DNA from: Prostheceraeus crozeri
Lineage: Eukaryota; Platyhelminthes; Polycladida; Euryleptidae
DNA: 64,000 nucleotides
Reading direction: 5' to 3'
Assembly (NCBI GenBank): GCA_907163375.1
Contig: CAJQUW010007057.1
Location: 62,001-126,000, forward strand
In this document: positions 23,314-36,714 of the stretch, piece by piece
Layout of the letters: every line of letters starts with the position of its first letter
Position numbering within the stretch: the stretch's first letter is position 1
Program-made: the position numbers and the translations under genes
Notes under the pieces: model-generated
Databases searched by the model: none
The model's input: only the letters and a program-made list of their open reading frames with translations
What the model was told of the DNA's origin: nothing

Positions 23314-25420
23314 ATGTCAAGCAGCGATAGTGATCTTGAAGATTGTTCAAGAAAAGTCATACCTCCACCATCTTCGACAGAGCGAAATGCAAAACGAAGA
23401 CGTTATAATACTGAGTGGAGGAGAGAGTCAAGAAAACGTCTTAAACTTCAAAAGCTGGTTACTAACAGTAATCAATTCCTTCAAGAAATTTCATCTTCAG
23501 ATGACGAAATGTATCAAACCAGTGGCACTGAAACGATATTATCAAGGTCGCATGTTGATGTTGAAGATGATCATCTTATCACTATGATTGATAATGTAAC
23601 CGAATATAGATCAGACAGTAGTGACGCAAACATAGACTCTGACAGTTCGGGAATACCCATCAGAGGAAGAACGAGCTACCTTGTGGGAAGATTTAGCAAC
23701 ATTTGCTCACAAGAGTAATTTACTCACAACCCAAACGGATGCATTGCTTAACGTGTTGAATAAGCATAACGATGTAGTTCTAGCTGAATTACCCAAGACT
23801 TACAAAGGATTGTTTCATTTGCCTAAAAATTCTATACGAGAAAATATCCGACATCTGTCAGGTCATTCATATTATTACATTGGGCTAGAGAAACAGTTAC
23901 GATTTTATTTTTCAAGATTTCCAAAGAACATTAAAGAAGACGTAGATTCATTAGAACTGGTTTGGAATATTGATGGACTACAGATTTTCAACAGTAAGCG
24001 ATTGTCAAGTTGGCCCATTCTTTGCTATATCTCAAATGTTCGTCCTCGGATTGTATTTGAAGTTGCAATTACACTAGGAAAAGGAAAACCAACAAACCTA
24101 GATTTCATTGTTGAATTTGTAGCTGAATTGAAAATGTTAATTACTTCAGGCATTACTATTGATAACAAACTGTATGGTGTTCAAATGAAAGCATGTGTAG
24201 CTGATGCTCCTGCTCGGGTAATGATGAAAAACATGAAACAATTCAGTTTAAAGTTCGGATGCGACATGTGTTTGAAAGAAGGGTTTCAAGACGGTAAACG
24301 AACTGTTTTTGTTGGTTCACGTGAGTGTGCACCAAGAACTGACGATAACTTCAGGAAACGCTCGCAAACTTGTCATCATAGAAACTCTGGTGTAGGTAGT
24401 CCTGTTGAATCGCTCCCTATCGATATGATTCGATCATTCCCACCGGATTTTATGCATCAAGGTGGTGGCACGATGAAGAAGTTACTACTTTGGATTTTGA
24501 AAGGCCCCAAGAAAAGTACTAATCATAGGCACTTGGTCAGAATGGCACCATCAAAAATTGTAATACTTGATAAGCGTATCAAATATATTAATAGAAGCAT
24601 TCCGAATACATTTGCTCGTAAAGTTCGAACTACAGATGAACTGCATAATTATAAGTTTACAGAATTACGGCAAATCTTGTTGTATACCGGAAAATTGTTG
24701 TTCAAGGACTTATTGGCTTCGCAAGAGCAATATAAGCACTTCATCATGTATTCTTGCGCATGTTGTTTAATGTCTGACCCTATAACAGACTCAAGTTCTA
24801 GTGGTAAGCAAAATGAGTTGCTAAATAAGGTCGTGAATGGATTCAGTGAGTTTTATGGCGAGTCATTCATGACCTATAACGCGCATGTTAATTTACATTT
24901 CGCTGATATTGTGAAGTGGCATGGCAACCTTAGTTCTGTAACTGCTTATCCATTCGAAAATCATTTCAGATTCATACGAAAGTATGTGACATCTCCTCAT
25001 AATGCTCTAATTAGTATTATCAAAGGACTCCAACGACGTCAGAGTACCGAAAATGTGAAGATATTTCAAATACCAGAGAGGACGATATATGTATCTCCAC
25101 CCAATAATGTATATATTGACAAAATAAATCACAGATGCTTCGAGGCTATAGCCAGCGATGGGAATGATGTAAAGCTAATCGAATATATCAGAAAAGAACC
25201 CATGTTCACGGATCCAATAGATTCGTTCGACATTGGTTGCTACATCATATACTCAGCATCATGGAGATACGTGTACATTGATGAAAGCAATGTCAAAACA
25301 TTTAGGAGAGGTATACGAATAAATTTCAAGGACATGCCAGGAACGGAGTCGCCTGAAATGACAATCGGGAAATCATTACTCATGGCGTCATTGCACGATC
25401 AAGATGATAACTTATTTTGA
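23314..25420 (+). pseudogene. TNP2/CACTA-like DDE transposase (ORF1), one frameshift
   Basis: The first part (from ATG 23314) is a Ser/Asp-rich leader with a basic stretch RNAKRRRYNTEWRR. A one-base frame change at about 23640-23655 joins it to the long frame, which begins EYPSEEERATLWEDLATF just upstream of 23681. The core matches animal Transposase_21-like proteins. It has NIDGLQIF with a candidate catalytic Asp (codon ~23972), then SSWPILCYI, then VADAPARVMMKN with a second Asp (~24203), a CDMC zinc pair, and DFMHQGGGTMKKLL. AYPFENHFRFIRK carries the candidate Glu (~24956). This enzyme would cut and rejoin the ends of its own element. The frame break is either a mutation or a sequencing indel, since the rest is clean. 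Confidence 0.8.
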
Positions 25421-25664
25421 TTTCCGAAAAAAATAGTTATTCTCACCCAGTACATACCTATCGTCACTTCATCGGCACAGTTGTTAGGATATGTAGAACT
25501 ATTTATTTAGATCTCAAGACAATAAGTGACAGAAAATTACATAGCCTAGTAAGTACATGCATGTTTTTAATTATCTTATATTTTGCGATATTTTTTATTG
25601 TACTTACAGTACACGCATATATGCTCATTTTCCTTTCAGGTAAGCGTATAACAACATCATCAGA

Positions 25665-28600
25665 ATGTCCGATACCAAATCTATCGACAATTCAATCCCT
25701 GATTTGGCTAGAAAGTCTACACGAGTCAAGAGGAAAACTGTTCCATACGAACAGGTAAGAAATCTACAAGTATTGAGATTTAATAGACCTGACTATTGCA
25801 GAATTGAAATGATCTACCCACCCGTCATTGTAGCTAATTTTTGAGTAGATGTCTCATCAAATTCTATAGTAATAGTCGGATCTAATATTCTATAATTCTA
25901 TCTAATGTGTAATCTAATATGTGATAAGATTTGAAAGACGTGACCGTTTTCTATTCTCCGATGTATTCTTACACCGATCGAATTATTAGCCTATTTATAT
26001 ATTGTATTGTATTAGTAGTTACTTTATTATATTATAACTTATATTGCCTATTGCCGTAGTTTAAATGATTTTATATAGGTAGTATTCCAAACTTTTCAGA
26101 GAAAATGGACTATCTTCTACTTCACTACTGCCGAAAAATCTTTGTACGTGGTGCCATCCAGTTGGGTGAAGGTCAACATAGCTAAAAATGCAACGAGAAA
26201 AACCAGTCATGTTTGTTGGTGGCCACCAGCGGGTTCGTCAGATGAGACTAAAGAAACAATGGCTATGCTAGTAAGCAATTGCTCCGAACCGAACTTCGAC
26301 TCTTGGAAGTTACAAGTTGGAATGCGGTTCGATGAATTCATTGACTGTGACAAAGCTCAATCTGCCCTACGATCTTACGCAAGTCAAATATCCGAAGATG
26401 AGGCACCAAAATCACCTGCGGTGTCTTTATCAGCATCAAAGGAGAATCAAATCTCACAAGATATTTTGAAAAGCACATCAGGTAAGTTGTGTATTCTTTT
26501 CTAAGAATCGTCGCTAACAATAAATATATTCTACAACGGCCCAGTCCAGTCAGTACATATTATATAATTTCCTAACGGTTTTAATGTTTAATAACTGGGC
26601 AACTTTTAAACTTTTTGCTCTAAGTTTGAGCTATGAGTTTTCAGAAGGGTTTGCAAACCGGGTAGCCCGAGTCGGGTTGCAAATTTTGTAACCCAAAACC
26701 CGACACGTGGAGTTTTCAAAGCCGACACGAGAAACCCGAGTATTTTCTTCTTAACCCGAGTAACCCGCAAAATAGAAATATCAGCTAAAGCCACGTTGTA
26801 AACTTTCTGTTTGTCGAACAGGAATCGTAATTGATTTTCGTGTGCTACATAAAGGAAAGCGACTCGGTGTCCAATACAGGCAATTGATACTTGCTCGCAA
26901 GTGAAAAATCGCGTCATATTCTTTATCTTCATTTCTTATCTTCATGTAGCGAGCGAGTCCCGGTTGATTTACTTATCAGCTCATTCGAATATTGTTTCAT
27001 GAGCTTCTTACCTTTTGTTCATGTGGTCGGCAATCATATGCAGTTTTTGGGGTTGCTTCCAAATTTCCCTTTGGTGTTGATCGGAGCTGTGGTGATTCAA
27101 TACTTGGTGAAATCGGATCGATGTGCCTTTCGATAGATGAAGACGGCGATTGTATGCTACTGTAGGCAGGCCTGATAGCTTTCGCAGGTATTCTTAAATA
27201 AAAAAAGGAATTAAGAAAGTTTTATAACGAGAAAAGATAGATCATTCATCGAGTAACCCGGGTAACCCGGGTATTTGGGTAACCCGGGTATGAAAAATTG
27301 GTCTGGTTGCAAACCCTAGTTTTCAGTCTCGATTTTTTTTCTAAAAAGTTTTCGGATTTAAAAAAATATCCAATAATTTATCAAAAAAAGAATAACATGT
27401 TATTTTGTATCACTAGTTGACGAACAATAATGTTTGCAGGTGTAAGACAGGATGCAGGGGATTTTAGAAAAGGTGAACCGATTATTGGGTCAAAATGAAT
27501 TCTAAAAAACGCTTGTTGATATTTCGTCGTGATATTCATGATTAGGCTATAAGAATTTATTTACTTAAAGAATGAATGATCTATCTTTTCTCGTTATAAA
27601 ACTTTCTTAATTCCTTTCTTTATTCAGGAATACCTGCGAAAGCTATCAGGCCTGCCTACAGTAGCATACAATCGCCGTCTTCATCTATCGAAAGGCACAT
27701 CGATCCGATTTCACCAAGTATGAATCACCACAGCTCCAATCAACACCAAAGGGAAATTTGGAAGCAACCCCAAAAACTGCATATGATTGCCGACCACATG
27801 AACAAAAGGTAAGAAGCTCATGAAAAAGCTCATTGATCAGCTTTTTGTGCTAGGGTCCCAGTATTCCCGTGAATGTTAAGGGAGATTATTTTATGTTTCA
27901 CCTTTTATACTATCGCCTTAACAAATATTTGTGGTCCATGTTGATTAACAATAGTAGTGAGTAAGACATTCTTACGTAAATGAATAATTTAGCTGCCTGC
28001 ACACAATAGAACTCAAAGTGGGCGTGGCTCCGACCGGACGAGATATAAACGGAGGTTGCTTTTGTCAAACACTGAGTTGAGTTGGTTATCGTGTATTCTG
28101 CTGAATTAACTGAATTTAGTCGTAATAACTCGTGGTTTTCGTCATTGTGAAATCATAACGATTGGTTATCGTCGTTGTTCCTCGGGTTGTGTGCCATCAA
28201 TTTCATCAAAGACTTTGAATTTCCTTCTTTTTGACCTGATTTCTGAAGTTTTCGTACAATATACTTCAGCTTCAGCAGCTGCTAGTCACATAAATAACCG
28301 TTTGTTCAACATTACAGGCAGTGAAAAGAAGAGTTCCTCTGGACGAAATTGAAATCACAGAAGGCAATGATGATGAGATCTCCTCAATATCATTACTGGC
28401 TCAGATAAATGTAAGTTTCGATCCGTAATGTTACTTCACAGGTCATCAGCAACCGTCAGTCATAGTTTTAAGTCGTCTGTCGATTTCACAGCTTCAGCAA
28501 GAACAAACCTTCATTTTTCGACCTGACAAGCAAGCTCGCACATAGTGCCATAACATGTAAATTGCTTCATTGTGTCACTTCATACTGAAAATCGAGTTTT

Positions 28601-30036
28601 AGTTGACTTTTGTCTCCATAAATCAACGAACTCCATCTTATTAAAATGCCTTTAAAAAAACATCAGTTTTCTATACTGTATTATTAACTTATTCGTGACA
28701 ATATTTCTTTCTTTTTCAGAATAAGTTCGACAAAATTATAAGATCGATCAACGAGCTCTGTGATCGCCAAGAGGTTTTGCAATCGAAAGTCGATTGCCTC
28801 TTCCATAAATTTAATTCAAGCGATCCACCAACAATCTTTGATGACGACAACAAGGAAAACAAAGACTTAAAACTCATAAAAATGATGGCCAGCACCAGAG
28901 AAAACATCAGAGCTAATGTCAACTACAAACAATGTCTATCTGTAATGGGATTTCCGGTTGTCTCCAGCATCGATGATGTAAGTCACTTTCCAGTAGAATA
29001 GAGCTACGAAATTTATATGACAGTATCGTTTTATATACTGTATTTTTGTAATATCGTTTATTTCATCTGACGTAGTAGTCTCAAAACTCTTTTCAATATC
29101 AAATAGAATCGTAAATAACGTACGCATCCCTAGATACGCAACTTTTCAAAAGAAGAAAATACGACTTTTTCGGCAAGAAATTATGCGTTATTACGAGTAT
29201 ACAGTGTATATACCTGTAAGAAATCACACAATCAGACTCGTGTATTACGATATGTTACGGTTAGAGAAGTTTGAGTACCAGTGTTAAAATGTGATTCGTT
29301 CGTACGAAGCTGTTATCGTCAAATTTCGTAAAAATTGTCGAAAATGAGAAGTCAATATGCTTATGAAGGTGACGACATGATCCATTTAGATCTTACCACC
29401 AACCTCTGTACGCAGGGGCATTATCATTAATGGGGATTTTCTCGTTCGATTGCTCTTACTTGTCAAAAATCTGGATGAACAGTAATGATAATTCCGCATT
29501 GTTAGAATAAGTTATTGAACATTAACATTTCTTTTCAGCTAATTACAAGTGATTCTCAGTTCTCGGGATCACAGAAGGATGCTGCTCGCCGTCGAAATGC
29601 ATTAGTGCATTCCCTTTTAGAATTGGCGCCGCGGGCGGATGGTCGAACCTCACTTAATGGTGTGATCCGAAATTGCCTATATGCTCTTGCACCGGTCAAA
29701 TTTTGGCAATACTTCTCTAGTCAGGGGCGTACAAGGGCTACGAAGTATAGCCTTCTAGACGATCTACCAAACGTATATCAAGCTGTTCTGGCAACCTGTG
29801 CACAGTTATACCGACTGCCACAAAAGGAAATTGTACATTCAATTTCAAACGTTATAAAATCCTGCAAAAACAGGTCTGACGCGAGGAAATTTCGTCATGA
29901 TAATCCTCAATTGGGATTAGTAGACGCTACGATTGAAGACAATGATCGACTCCCTAACAACACATCAGCAGATGGGTATAATTATGACATTTGTAAAGTC
30001 GATATTGATGATGATAGTGCTTCAGATACACACTAA
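25665..30036 (+). CDS. Second gene of the 10-kb transposon (spliced; DUF4806-type partner protein)
   Basis: I infer six exons: 25665-25754, 26100-26481, 27628-27808, 28318-28410, 28720-28977 and 29539-30036. All have GT/AG borders, and reading phase agrees across exons 1-2, 2-3 and 4-5-6. The exon 3 to 4 phase does not match, so an unseen exon or an indel lies between 27808 and 28318. Exon 1 is basic (RKSTRVKRKT). Exon 2 holds the SLYVVPSSWV and WWPP segments typical of small proteins paired with these transposases. Exon 5 is helical with INELCDRQEVLQSKVD, likely coiled coil. Exon 6 has LVHSLLELAPRADG and a YFSSQGRTRATKYSLLDDL stretch resembling DUF4806. A terminal-repeat-binding role like plant TNPA is possible but unproven. 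Confidence 0.6.
26645..27318. mobile_element. hAT-type MITE in intron 2, carrying a captured inverted exon
   Basis: The ends (AAGGGTTTGCAAACC on the left; TTGCAAACCCTA on the right) are inverted repeats. They are flanked by a perfect 8-bp duplication, GTTTTCAG (26637-26644 and 27319-27326). GGGTAACCCGGGTAACCC repeats lie just inside the right end. Positions 26995-27249 are a near-identical inverse copy of 27572-27825, which contains exon 3 of the surrounding gene with its splice sites. Confidence 0.88.
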
Positions 30037-30506
30037 AGCAAAAAATTAATGTCACCTCATTATCAACTCATTTTCATTACAAGTTTTCGATCCCTTACAG
30101 TCATCAGATTTCTTTCATTTTTCATAGCAGATAACCAATGACCTAAATTAAGGTGTGGCAACAATATTTTCAAAATATGCCAAAACTGTACGTTCTTGGG
30201 TCCTAGTAAAAAAAGTGGTACTTATGTTCTAGCCCTTTACACAGGTACATATAAGTAGATGAATATAAATATCGTTATCTACATATTACCTTGTACCTGT
30301 TTAAAGGGCTAGAACATAAGTACCACTTTTTAGTTACCATATAACCCACCAACGTATAGTTTTGACATATTTTGAAAATATTGTTGCCAAACTTAAATTT
30401 AAGTCATTGATTCTCTGCCGTGAAAAAAATGAAAGAAATCTAATGACTGTAAGGGATCGAAAACTTGTAATGAAAATGAGGTGACATTTTATTTTTTGGT
30501 TTAGTG
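30031..30506. repeat. Large inverted repeat (CACTAAA ends) overlapping the ORF2 stop codon
   Basis: The left arm (about 30031-30245, starting CACTAAAGCAAAAAA) and right arm (about 30300-30506, ending TTTTTTGGTTTAGTG) are close reverse complements around a ~50-bp loop. The TAA stop of the second gene lies inside the first bases of the left arm. CACTA-like ends suggest a small CACTA MITE or foldback element. The 3-bp flanks ACA and TAT do not match, so no target duplication is seen. Confidence 0.8.
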
Positions 30507-31708
30507 TATGATCGTAATATATAGGCTATATCGGAAAACCCAGCGGCGGATATCTATACTTGCTTAGCGATGTCTGTGGTATATCATGTAAAGGCATCAT
30601 AGATAACATGATACATGTACATTCGACGTATATGAACCAGGTTTGAAGTTACAAAATAGAACCACCATTATCAATGATTTTTTGCATGTCAGAAATTATA
30701 TTGTCTAGATATTCGCCGCTGGTTTTTCCGGTTTATGAAAGATTATTGTAATTAATAAGTGTTTTTCGTTTATTACATGTAAAAGTAATCTTTACATCTT
30801 ACAATCTTAAATCTTTACATCTTAGTAATCTATTATATATGAAAGTAATCTTTACTTTCAGAAATTGGAGGTTTCTCGAATAAGTATACGAACACTCACG
30901 ATGTGGTCGCACCAACCATTTGATAAATGAGCGATTCTTTGTAGACAACAAGTACATATAACGTCGAAGCCCTCAACTTCGATCACTATCTGGCAAATAG
31001 GAACTAAAATTCATAATTCATCACACCACAAATACTTTGAAATTCGAGAATCCTCTCATAACTTTCGGAATTGATTATTACATCATGTAAAAAAGCCTTT
31101 GTACTATTTGTAGGAGCGTAGTGTGTAGTAAAAAGTTTATTCACTTCTTTGTCTCATAGAGAACATGTGTGATTTGATAAACAAATATTTTTACTGAAAT
31201 ATATCCATCTTTTGTACTTTTTTCTTGCTTTGATTTATGTCTGTAGTTCTTAAGTGAAATCATATTTCAAATTGATACAATGATCTATCTTTGGCTATCA
31301 TATCTTTTCAGTTATCGACACATGCCTTCGGCTAAACATTAAATCGGGAATTGTTGTAGTTTTATTGCAGTATATGTTGAAATATTTGCAGGTACGCTGC
31401 GGTCAATTTGTGTTCATTCAGAGGTTGTGGACACTCAGTGATTAAATTTAAATCGTATGTTTAATTTTCATGTACGAATCTTAGATCGATGAGATTTAAT
31501 AATGTCACTTAAACGAGTTCGTCGCTACAATTGAGGGTTCGTAAATATTAAAATCTGAACCTTAGACGAACGTTCGACGATCGCGTTCATTGAACGTTCG
31601 TTGAGAGTTCGCACGCGAACCAAACTGATGGACAAAATTAGGTTCGCGAACTTAGCAAATCCGAACCCTCAACGAACGTTCAATGAACGTTCGTGCGCCG
31701 GTGGGGTA

Positions 31709-33547
31709 ATCCGTCTTCAACAGGTTAATCGTTGCACTAATGGAAAACTTATTTTTTTTAATTTGAGCTTATCAAATGTAATTTCATTATTATCTATCAT
31801 TGCAACTAGGAACACTTGCATTCAGGTTGGTCTGTTGAGTTGATATTGCTCAATCAGGAATCCGATATGTAATAGCAGGGGAGGCGGATGGGCACCCTAT
31901 GGGTTTTTCAGACTAATTTTTTACAAGAGTAATTCTTTTCGTCCCGGAACAACTCAAAGGACAAGAAGAGTGTATCAACCAACTTTCCAAAAAGATTAAT
32001 GTTCTAGGATCCATTAGAAAAAAATTAGAAGCGATTTTGCAAAAAAGTGTCAAAATGCCCATTTAGCCTCATACCACGGTGTAATATGGGCACTGCCTTG
32101 AGGCTATATGGATTTTGTATACTTCACTCAGTAAATGATGTTTATCAACGGTTTTGTCGTCTCTTATACATACATGATTGGTTCTTCAAGATAAGGACTT
32201 AAAATGGACCATGACCGTATCGGCTGCGCATTGAAAGCTAAACAAGGCTTCCTCTACATAACCTGAAAAGTATGAATTATCAGTTTATTCAATTATGCAC
32301 TTACCACAAAATAGCAAACGTTGCATCAAACGCGTTTTCATTCACGCCACATCACTCATGTGCTCAATTCTTACGCGGCATTTGGTGTAGAGGTCAATCA
32401 TCGTGATTTATTGTCAATCGCCACCGATGACATGCATGTACGGGTACATGATTACAAATTACAGCACAGGGTGCACTCATTCTTAAAGCTGAATAGTAAT
32501 CAACTGCTGGCCGATAGGAAACGTACTTATGGCCAATTGACATAACTCGAGCGCCCTATGGGCAAACTAAACTGATGCCAATCTCAGAAGCAAGTTAGGT
32601 GTTCATGATGAGAACTTTAAAAAAAGAATTTATGCCATTTAGTTTGCTATCTGAATTTCTTAAGTAAACTTGATAACAATGGGCCTGTCCCTTTGCGACA
32701 AATTTCATGCTTTGGCGCTTTGTTTGAATCTTGGCGCTCTTTCCATCAAATTCTTAATACCTTATTGCATTGATTCATACTTCCATTAATGTCATTCTAT
32801 AAGTCTCTAAGTCTATAAGTCTCGCTATTTGTCTGGAAGACAAGCATGCAAGAAATAATAATTATGATGATGAAAATGAGCTGCCCATTTTACCTTAGTG
32901 ATATTTTCGGAGTAGGTTATATGGGCACTTTTCTTGACTTAACCTGGGGCACTCTTGACTTCACCTAAATGGAATTTTGATCGTCAATCTGCATGTAATT
33001 ACGACGAGAGTTTTTGTTTGCCTCGAACAATCACTCTTTACAGAATGAGAGGCTTAGCCAAATGAGCGTCTGATTCCATTTACATAATTGACCAGTCGAC
33101 GGGAGATCATTTTATGTCTTCACAAGTTGAATAAGCAAAACTCCCCAACGTTTGGTCGAGATTTACTATTCAAAGTCAAAAAGTAAAACACTCCAGACGG
33201 GCCTTCGGCGTCCCGCGCCTTCTATTGGTCGATGGTAATAAATGGCCAAGATGTTACAATGAGCGTTGGACACATGCGATGAGACTACAAGCAGACCCAA
33301 GTGCAGAAGGAGCGACCTGACCTTGACCTGATCTCTCCGGGAGAGAGGGTGGAGTGAGCCGGGTATGTGTTGAGAGAAGGGTGAGATTACAAGGAGAGAA
33401 GGGATTTTGTCCAGGATGGGGCATGCTTTGTGTCACATCGTGCAGAAGTGAATGTGTTTTGTCCACTGCTACCACTGATCTTTGACTGTAAGATGTAATG
33501 GTATTCTATGTGATTAGGTGCATTTGGTGAGAAAAGAAAGGGGTCTT
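31709..33547. repeat. Repeat-rich spacer with TATGGGCAC motifs; no gene
   Basis: Motifs such as ATGGGCACCCTATGGG (31890), ATATGGGCACTGCC (32086) and TATATGGGCAC (32919) recur. 32915-33080 is the inverse of 11418-11600. Together they suggest one or more decayed copies of a dispersed repeat. A 77-codon frame at 32321-32545 is not recognisable. Confidence 0.4.
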
Positions 33548-35736
33548 TCGCCTCTCTCTCTCTCTCTCATCAGATGACTGTAAAAACCGGGTTTCCCTTG
33601 GAAACCAAGGCTGATTATTCGATGGGTGATATCACCTAAGTTGTTAGAGTTAGGGGAAAGCCTGGAGATGGCCTGGAGATCAAGCCATCGCAATAGGACT
33701 AAACTTTAAAGGCTTGTATCTTTGTTTGTAGGTGTCGGATTGACTTCGTTCAACAGTTGTTGCAAAGTTCATGATCCGCTTGATGTGACAGACTTAAACG
33801 TCTTATAAGTTGCTAAAATGCCAACAAATATAAATTCATTATTTTTTGGATGTTTTCCGGGGTTTTCGACCCTGCTGAAGTCAATCACGGCATTTCTAAT
33901 AGTGTTATGAGAGTTCTGATTGGACGAACGAGGATTCCTAGCTCATCAACCATCCACCACAAAGAAGAGAGACTTTCTAACACAGACGGTGCTGATTTAC
34001 GAAGCAGCGTTATGTGTTCATCCATCAACTTTCGTAATTGCAAATCATCCACAAAACAAGGCGTTTCTACTTTTTCAATCTGACTGCATATCCCAAACAT
34101 CTTTTTTTACTTTCTTTCCTTCATAAAATTGATTCCGAAACACGATGCGACTGCACTGCTCTACGAAACATCACAGCAATTTACTAGAAGCGCTTGTAAG
34201 TTTCTGCATTTATTCTCAATGTTCATTAGCAATCAAACTTGCAGCAACTTATGAAACAACTCACTTGATAAACACTTAACTTTGACTCTGTCACTTGAAC
34301 TACCTTGGATGACATACCCGTTTCATTTATGGTATGGAACAACTTTCAACGCTTATCAGTGACTTTCGTTTTGATATTCAATCTAACCTGAAAAGCTTTT
34401 ACTTGCATCATTTCTAACACAGACGGAACTGATTGACGAAAAAGCGCTGTGTGTTAAGTCTCATCCACATGTGTCCAACGCTCAATGTTCATAGTCCATC
34501 ACGCCTTCATGTTTTTGGGTTTTTGGCACTACTTATGAAACCAAGTCAGAATTTTATTTCTGTTGTAGACTTAGAAAAAATATAAGTTACATGTGAAATC
34601 CTTTTACTTTGGAACTTTACCTTTCAGGTGGCATTTAGTAAGTAGGTATGGTAATATTGGTACATTTGGCGTCAGCAGTTGACCAAATGTTCCAACAAGC
34701 AATTCCATGTAACATGAATTTTCATTTTAGTATTAAAAATCTAATCGCAAAAAGTTAGAAATCTCGGCACTGTAATTTCGAAATCTCGAACGCCTAAAAA
34801 TTTGTCAAGATGTCGACATTTCGGTATTCGAGATCTCGAGATTGAATTCAGTCACAGTATAGAGGTATGAACAATACCATGCATTTTTGACATATTTTAC
34901 GCGAGTGAAACATTCATGACAAGTTTTGATGCATGCCAGTTATATTTCCAAGGCTCGTTATTAGCCATAACGGTTTTAATCAATTAGGAGTGGTGATATG
35001 AAGCATGAATATTATAGACTGATTTAATTGCATAGAATAAGATGCTTATTATTTCTTTTTATTTTAGCCTGATTCAAAGAAATGCTCATCGAAATGGATA
35101 GGATGACCACAAAGCTCGATCATCTAACTGTGCTATAAGTCGTATCAAGCCGGGTTGAGAGAGAGTGAATGAGACGGACACCAGCATCTACATCAGCATC
35201 ATCGGCACCTTTCACCAGTAAAAAAATACATGTATCTAGAAGAACTGCTTACATGTCTGTCACGACTGAATACAAATATGGATGAGAGAGAGAGAATGTG
35301 GTAAGTTGGCCATGGGCAAGTCCAGTTTTATTCAGCATTGGCTAAAATCACGACTTTTGAATAAAATTAGTGTGAATATTGTTTATCATTAGCCTATACA
35401 TCTTGAAAAATTTTGCATGAAATTCGGTTTCATTTTACGTCTAAATTCCATCAAATTTTCCATATATCGGTATGCGATTCTTTTGGCTGACCATATGATT
35501 CCTAATTATCAATGCAGAAATTCTAGAAAAATGTTATAGAATAGAGGAAAACACATACTTCAAAACTGCTCTCTTATCGCAAATCGATGCCGGTTCTTGG
35601 TTTGCGAAAGTTGTTAATTTGTAGTCCTTGTTGCCGATTTCCAATCTCATGAGAGTATGTGGAGGCAGTCTACAGTTCTATTACCATGTCTGTGCAGTTC
35701 TCTTAACCCATTAAACGCGGTGACACATACATGTAT
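33548..35736. other. No gene; simple repeats
   Basis: A (TC)n run lies at 33548-33570. The phrase TTTCTAACACAGACGG occurs at 33972 and 34409 with similar sequence after it, so a short repeat is present twice. A patch at 34760-34860 repeats ATCTCGA/TCGAGAT motifs. No coding domain was recognised. Confidence 0.4.
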
Positions 35737-36714
35737 ATGAGTTGGATGAGAGAAGTCCTTTTTGTATTGATAAAATACAGCTTTATTAGGACGAGGCCTT
35801 TCGGACGCACCAAGCGACCATCATCAGGTGCAGGCAGTCATGAAACTGAACATCAGTTGATCATGCCACATTGCTGAACAGGAGTCATGTACGGAACTGG
35901 ACGCCAAAGCATAGAACTATACAAAATGTGTTAATCATGTTGCGTATACAATATTAACAAATAAAATGACTACTGTTAAAATAAGAAGTAGACGAAAAAT
36001 GTACATAAAAAGTCAAGAGAAGCAAACGAAGGAAAGAACTAGCTAAAAACTCCCCAAGTGACTCAAAGAATGCTTTACACGATTGGAAGAACCAAGCTTC
36101 TTTGTCCACAAGGCTTCTTTTACTATCCTCTTCCTCCATAAGGATACTTTCTCCACTATTTGCATACCTTCGAAGTCAACTTGATGATCACTTTCAAAAA
36201 CATGACGGGCTACTTCAGAACGCTCAACGTCTATGTCTTTGACTGCCATGATGTGCTCCTTTCTTCTCTCCTCCAAGGACCACGTGCACTGGGTGTCTGA
36301 GCAAGGGAGATGGTAAACAATACCGTAGTTCTTTGCTGGATTTGGACGCTTGCGAACCAGTTTATCCTTCAATGTGTTGACTGGGTTTAAACCAACGTTA
36401 ACACCAACTTGTCTTAGGACACTGCGAATTTTCTCAGACACACCGCGTACATATGGTATGGATCCCTTGAAATCCGTTTTGGGTTCTTCACTTCTTTGGT
36501 TGACAGGCTTCTTGTACCTCCACCATCGAGAACATTCCTCTCTGCTGTAGCCATTGGACTCAAGAGATGCCAAAACCTCTTCCTTCTCTTCGAGTAAAGC
36601 CTCCTTCTCTGAACAAAGGCTTGTAGCGCGGCAGGAGAGAGACCTGACGATTCCTTTGAACACACTCTCAGGATGTGACGAATTGCGATGGAGGAACTTT
36701 GGTATTGTATACCC
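35737..36714 (-). mobile_element. Penelope-like element, 5'-truncated copy on the minus strand
   Basis: The 206-residue frame (36043-36663) reads, from its N-terminus, through an RT-to-endonuclease linker (IPYVRGVSEKIRSVLRQVGV, LNPVNTLKDKL). It then enters the GIY-YIG endonuclease characteristic of Penelope-like retroelements (YGIVYHLPC). Eight residues that contain the YIG-equivalent YVG and a following Arg in the sister copy are missing here by a clean 24-bp deletion. The nuclease is therefore inactive. The RT catalytic core is absent. The 3' untranslated part extends to 35737. Confidence 0.85.

Noticed and set aside
26606-27136. Overlapping frames of 108 and 81 codons
   Set aside because: They lie in the hAT MITE and in the antisense copy of exon 3, so they are not independent genes.
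36554-36712. N-terminal extension of the plus-strand GIY-YIG frame
   Set aside because: It is antisense to the minus-strand Penelope copy and arises from the inverted junction.
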